Shown here one piece after another: positions 13,586 through 15,761 of a stretch of 15,761 nt of DNA (its first letter is position 1; the number at the start of each line of letters is the position of its first letter). Under the pieces are notes generated by a model. It searched no databases, was not told where the DNA came from, and was given only the letters and a program-made list of their open reading frames with translations. The stretch is from the NCBI GenBank assembly GCA_023230065.1, contig JALNYB010000022.1, positions 1 to 15,761 of the forward strand, read 5' to 3'. The stretch comes from Candidatus Methanomethylophilaceae archaeon (GTDB lineage: Archaea > Thermoplasmatota > Thermoplasmata > Methanomassiliicoccales > Methanomethylophilaceae). Position numbers and translations under genes: made by a program.

Positions 13586-14344
13586 ATGATATTTTGTTTT
13601 TCAGCGACGGGTAATAGTATGTATGTAGCGAATCAGATATCCAAAGTGTTAGGCATATCGGTTACTAATATTCAAGATTTGAAAGATAACGATCAGGTTC
13701 TTATCAATACAGAATTTATCGGAATCATTACTCCAACCTATTTCTATGGTTTGCCCACGATAGTAACAGAATTTATTTCAAAGATTCAATTGAAAGACGG
13801 TTGTAAGCCTTATGTGTTTGTTGTTCTGACTTGCGGACTTGCTACAGGTAATGCGATCCGTGCGTGTGCAAAGCTTATGCAAGATAAAGGGATCAAGCTG
13901 TCCGCTCAGTATTCTGTTGTTATGCCGGACAATTATGTGATATTATATCACATAGGTTCAGACGAGGAGATCAAGAATAAGCTAGAGAAAGCTGATATCG
14001 AGATAGGTCATGTAATAGAGAATATAAAGAACAGAGCCATCGGTGATATGAATGTGCATCGTGGCATGGTTCCTGCGTTGATAACTCCAATACTATATTC
14101 GATGTATAAAGGTGGAAGAAAAACCTATAAATTCTATGTTACTGAGGCTTGCATAGGTTGTGGTTTATGTGAAAATATATGTCCGGCGAAGGCGATAAAG
14201 ATCACAGATGAGAAGCCTCTGTGGGTAAAGGATCAATGCATTCTTTGTTTGGGATGTCTGCATAGATGTCCAGTTGAAGCTATTCAATATAGCAAGAAGA
14301 CAGAGAAGAAAGGCAGATATTTCAATCCGAATGTGAAATTTTGA
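13586..14344 (+). CDS. flavodoxin-like / 2x[4Fe-4S] ferredoxin fusion (EFR1-type)
   Basis: The 252-residue protein joins an N-terminal flavodoxin-like domain to a C-terminal dicluster ferredoxin and is probably a cytosolic electron carrier or reductase. MIFCFSATGNSMYVAN holds the FMN phosphate-binding loop (SATGNS). TPTYFYGLPT and VVLTCGLATGN are further flavin-side loops. The iron-sulfur ligands are in CIGCGLCENICP and CILCLGCLHRCP, both complete C-x2-C-x2-C-x3-CP sets for two [4Fe-4S] clusters. The frame is open 22 codons further upstream to a TTG, but family similarity starts at the ATG at 13586. The partner and substrate are unknown. It stands alone and converges on tspO. Confidence 0.85.
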   Translation: MIFCFSATGNSMYVANQISKVLGISVTNIQDLKDNDQVLINTEFIGIITPTYFYGLPTIVTEFISKIQLKDGCKPYVFVVLTCGLATGNAIRACAKLMQDKGIKLSAQYSVVMPDNYVILYHIGSDEEIKNKLEKADIEIGHVIENIKNRAIGDMNVHRGMVPALITPILYSMYKGGRKTYKFYVTEACIGCGLCENICPAKAIKITDEKPLWVKDQCILCLGCLHRCPVEAIQYSKKTEKKGRYFNPNVKF

Positions 14345-14514
14345 TAGTGTTCTGATATTGTGATAAGTTCTACGATTGTGGAAATTTTGCGGGGTATATC
14401 CATGCGACAGTTCTGATTATAAATATTACGACTGCGGCATTAGTTATAGTTGTCATATTTTTTTACAATGCGTTAAGAAATAATCAGTCCAATCTCAAAT
14501 AATAAAGTATTTCA

Positions 14515-14532
14515 CTGCGGGATTTCCCGCAG
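14515..14532. terminator. hairpin between convergent genes
   Basis: CTGCGGG (14515-14521) pairs perfectly with CCCGCAG (14526-14532) around ATTT. It lies between the flavodoxin gene (ends 14344) and tspO (ends 14608). The minus-strand side is followed by GAAATACTTTATTATTTG and may serve tspO. No long U-run is attached, so this is tentative. Confidence 0.4.
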
Positions 14533-14607
14533 ATGTTTCTGATAGTTGTCTCAAATATAGGCATTATTCCTCGAGTTTAGAGATATAGTACATGGTAACT
14601 TGTTGTG

Positions 14608-15084
14608 TCAATTTAGAATGTATACGCTGTAGCTCAAATATCCCGCAAACGTGACCCAAATCAGATATGGTATCTGAATCGCACCGGCATATTTGTCTAC
14701 TTTCCAGAATGTATATATCATCATCAATACGAATATCCATATAACCACTAATAATATGAATGCAGCGAGATAATTTGACATAACAAAGAATATAGGTAAC
14801 CAACAGAAATTCAGTACTAATTGAATTCCAAATATGGCCAATGGTATTTCATTCTTGTAAATTCCATCTTTGATTATTAAATACAGAGAGACACCCATAA
14901 GTGCATACAGTATTGTCCAAACTATTGGGAATAAGTATCCAGGGGGATATATATCGGGTAATTTGAGATCAGAATACATCTTCATACTGTCTCCGGAGAT
15001 TATACCGGATGTTGCACCTACAGCTATACAGCCGATAACACATAATAGCAATAGTTGCCAATTTTTTATCATTTTAATAACCAT
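14608..15084 (-). CDS. tspO: TspO/MBR family tryptophan-rich sensory protein
   Basis: The 158-residue membrane protein has five predicted helices, as in bacterial TspO and the mitochondrial translocator protein, which bind porphyrins and other tetrapyrroles. The family motifs are present: YPPGYLFPIVWTILYALMG after helix 1, LVLNFCWLPIFF (the W-x-P-x-FF region), and the ending AGAIQIPYLIWVTFAGYLSY. The open frame begins at TTG 15099. I chose the ATG at 15084, because TTTATAAAT lies exactly 26 nt upstream, implying a leaderless mRNA. A third choice is the ATG four codons later. In a cobamide-dependent methanogen a tetrapyrrole-linked role is plausible but not shown. It ends in TGA. Confidence 0.9.
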   Translation of the reverse strand: MVIKMIKNWQLLLLCVIGCIAVGATSGIISGDSMKMYSDLKLPDIYPPGYLFPIVWTILYALMGVSLYLIIKDGIYKNEIPLAIFGIQLVLNFCWLPIFFVMSNYLAAFILLVVIWIFVLMMIYTFWKVDKYAGAIQIPYLIWVTFAGYLSYSVYILN

Positions 15085-15103
15085 TTGATATGTACGCAAT
15101 TAT

Positions 15104-15117
15104 GGATTTATAAATAA
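15104..15117 (-). promoter_or_regulatory. TATA-box promoter of tspO
   Basis: The minus strand reads TTATTTATAAATCC. Its centre is about 26 nt before the ATG at 15084. Confidence 0.5.
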
Positions 15118-15426
15118 AACGTTATTATTATGTTTGATAAACTTTAATAAATGATCGATATCAGCGATATTTTGGTCGAATCATATTGATTATTTTATGA
15201 CGGTTCATGTCAAGTATGAAGAAAATGAAAGAGAGACATATAGATTCATTTTTGTTAGGTTTTGGTACAATCTGGATATAATTTGTTTCACGCGATAAAC
15301 CGACTTTAGGAATATCTTACCAAATTCGAATCTTGTGCTGTCTATATTATGCTGGATCTGTCGATTTAAGATCAAAGATGTAATGCAATAGCGATTCTGG
15401 TTAAATCTCTCAGAGTACCCGAGATG
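15118..15426. other. intergenic region with a possible 21-codon ORF
   Basis: A/T-rich, between the tspO promoter and the zinc-ribbon terminator. The only frame of interest is 15216-15281 on the plus strand (MKKMKERHIDSFLLGFGTIW...), 21 codons, with TTATTTTATGA near the TATA distance. A second frame overlaps it. I see no RNA gene. Confidence 0.35.
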
Positions 15427-15455
15427 TAGAAAAGGACCGGGTTGAAACCGGTCCT
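15420..15455 (-). terminator. hairpin terminator of the zinc-ribbon gene
   Basis: AGGACCGG (15433-15440) pairs with CCGGTCCT (15448-15455), a perfect 8-bp G+C-rich stem with a seven-base loop. It lies nine bases after the TAA and on the minus strand is followed by TTTTCTACATC. Confidence 0.7.
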
Positions 15456-15464
15456 GAAAAAAAG

Positions 15465-15761
15465 TTAATTAAGCTGTTCTGCACAATATGGGCAGAATTT
15501 AGGTGTCTTCGGAAGAGAACTTATGTCCATTCCGCAATACGGACAGAGCTTGAATTTCTTTCCTGTACTAGTTGCTGCAGGAGTTGTTCCTGTGACAGGT
15601 GCTGTATTGTTACCAGTCATCATCACAGGTTGTCCGGTGCGGTTCATCATCGGTGACGGTTGACCGCAGCTGCTACAGAATTTGTACGGATAGTCATTCA
15701 ATGCACCGCATGTAGGACACATGACCTTCTGTTGCTGTGGCTGTTGATTCTGATTTTGTAC
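15465..15761 (-). CDS. double zinc-ribbon protein, C-terminal part (truncated by window edge)
   Basis: The frame stays open to the right edge, so the 98 residues seen are only the C-terminal part. The first 13 codons visible (VQNQNQQPQQQKV) are a glutamine-rich linker upstream of an internal ATG at 15722, which is unlikely to be the true start. Two zinc ribbons follow: C-P-T-C...C-S-S-C, with 11 residues between the pairs, then a P/T/G-rich linker, then C-P-Y-C...C-P-Y-C, with 13 between, and AEQLN at the end. Such proteins often carry N-terminal membrane or partner-binding domains not seen here. No function can be given. A good terminator follows the TAA. Confidence 0.8.
   Translation of the reverse strand, partial: VQNQNQQPQQQKVMCPTCGALNDYPYKFCSSCGQPSPMMNRTGQPVMMTGNNTAPVTGTTPAATSTGKKFKLCPYCGMDISSLPKTPKFCPYCAEQLN

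Noticed and set aside
14395..14502. Hydrophobic plus-strand frame (ALVIVVIFFYNALRNN...) ending at 14502
   Set aside because: No ATG, GTG or TTG in frame after the preceding stop; at most a gene remnant.
1..15761. CRISPR arrays, toxin-antitoxin pairs, phage genes and known riboswitches
   Set aside because: I saw no spaced direct repeats, no recognisable toxin or antitoxin genes, no phage structural genes, and no leader with a known riboswitch core.

Overview
The window reads as a low-G+C archaeal chromosome segment, most likely from a methylotrophic methanogen of the Methanomassiliicoccales. This is an inference. It rests on a corrinoid protein plus a MtaA/MtbA-type coenzyme M methyltransferase, HypE for [NiFe] hydrogenases, an archaeal-type Hpt, a bacterio-opsin-activator-type HTH regulator, TATA-box promoters placed about 26 nt before ATG codons, and two archaeal tRNAs. 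No gene with a visible stop uses TAG (TAA 6, TGA 8), which fits a pyrrolysine-using lineage, though no pyl gene or amber-containing methylamine methyltransferase lies here.

Layout. 1-480: the first codons of an NFACT-family gene (minus, cut by the window edge), tRNA-Thr(GGT), and a strong terminator. 491-2174: a two-gene minus-strand operon, corrinoid protein then methylcobamide:CoM methyltransferase, without a substrate-specific methyltransferase beside it. About 2384-4015: an IS1634-like insertion sequence with an intact, visibly G+C-richer transposase. 4016-6551: an MFS transporter and, upstream on the same strand, a cysteine-rich HTH_10 regulator; their promoters share short palindromic elements. 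7072-9430: a DUF1015 gene and hypE, both minus strand, each ending in a hairpin terminator. 9536-9610: tRNA-Arg(TCG). 9798-9992: a likely small membrane protein. 10313-13130: a purine-salvage node with apt divergent from ade-hpt. 13586-15084: a flavodoxin/2x[4Fe-4S] protein convergent with a TspO/MBR membrane protein. 15465-15761: the C-terminal part of a zinc-ribbon protein running off the right edge.

How the genes fit together. The corrinoid/MtaA-like pair would move methyl groups from an unidentified donor to coenzyme M, and HypE would mature the hydrogenases that supply electrons from H2. Ade turns adenine into hypoxanthine and Hpt turns that into IMP, while divergent Apt salvages adenine directly to AMP. 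The HTH gene probably controls itself and the adjacent transporter. The transporter's substrate is unknown; a palindrome shared with the methyltransferase promoter hints at a link to methylotrophy, but only weakly.

Many genes look leaderless: NFACT, the HTH gene, hypE, apt and tspO all have an A/T-rich TATA element about 26 nt before ATG. I used this to shorten three starts. The MFS and corrinoid genes instead have leaders with Shine-Dalgarno sequences.
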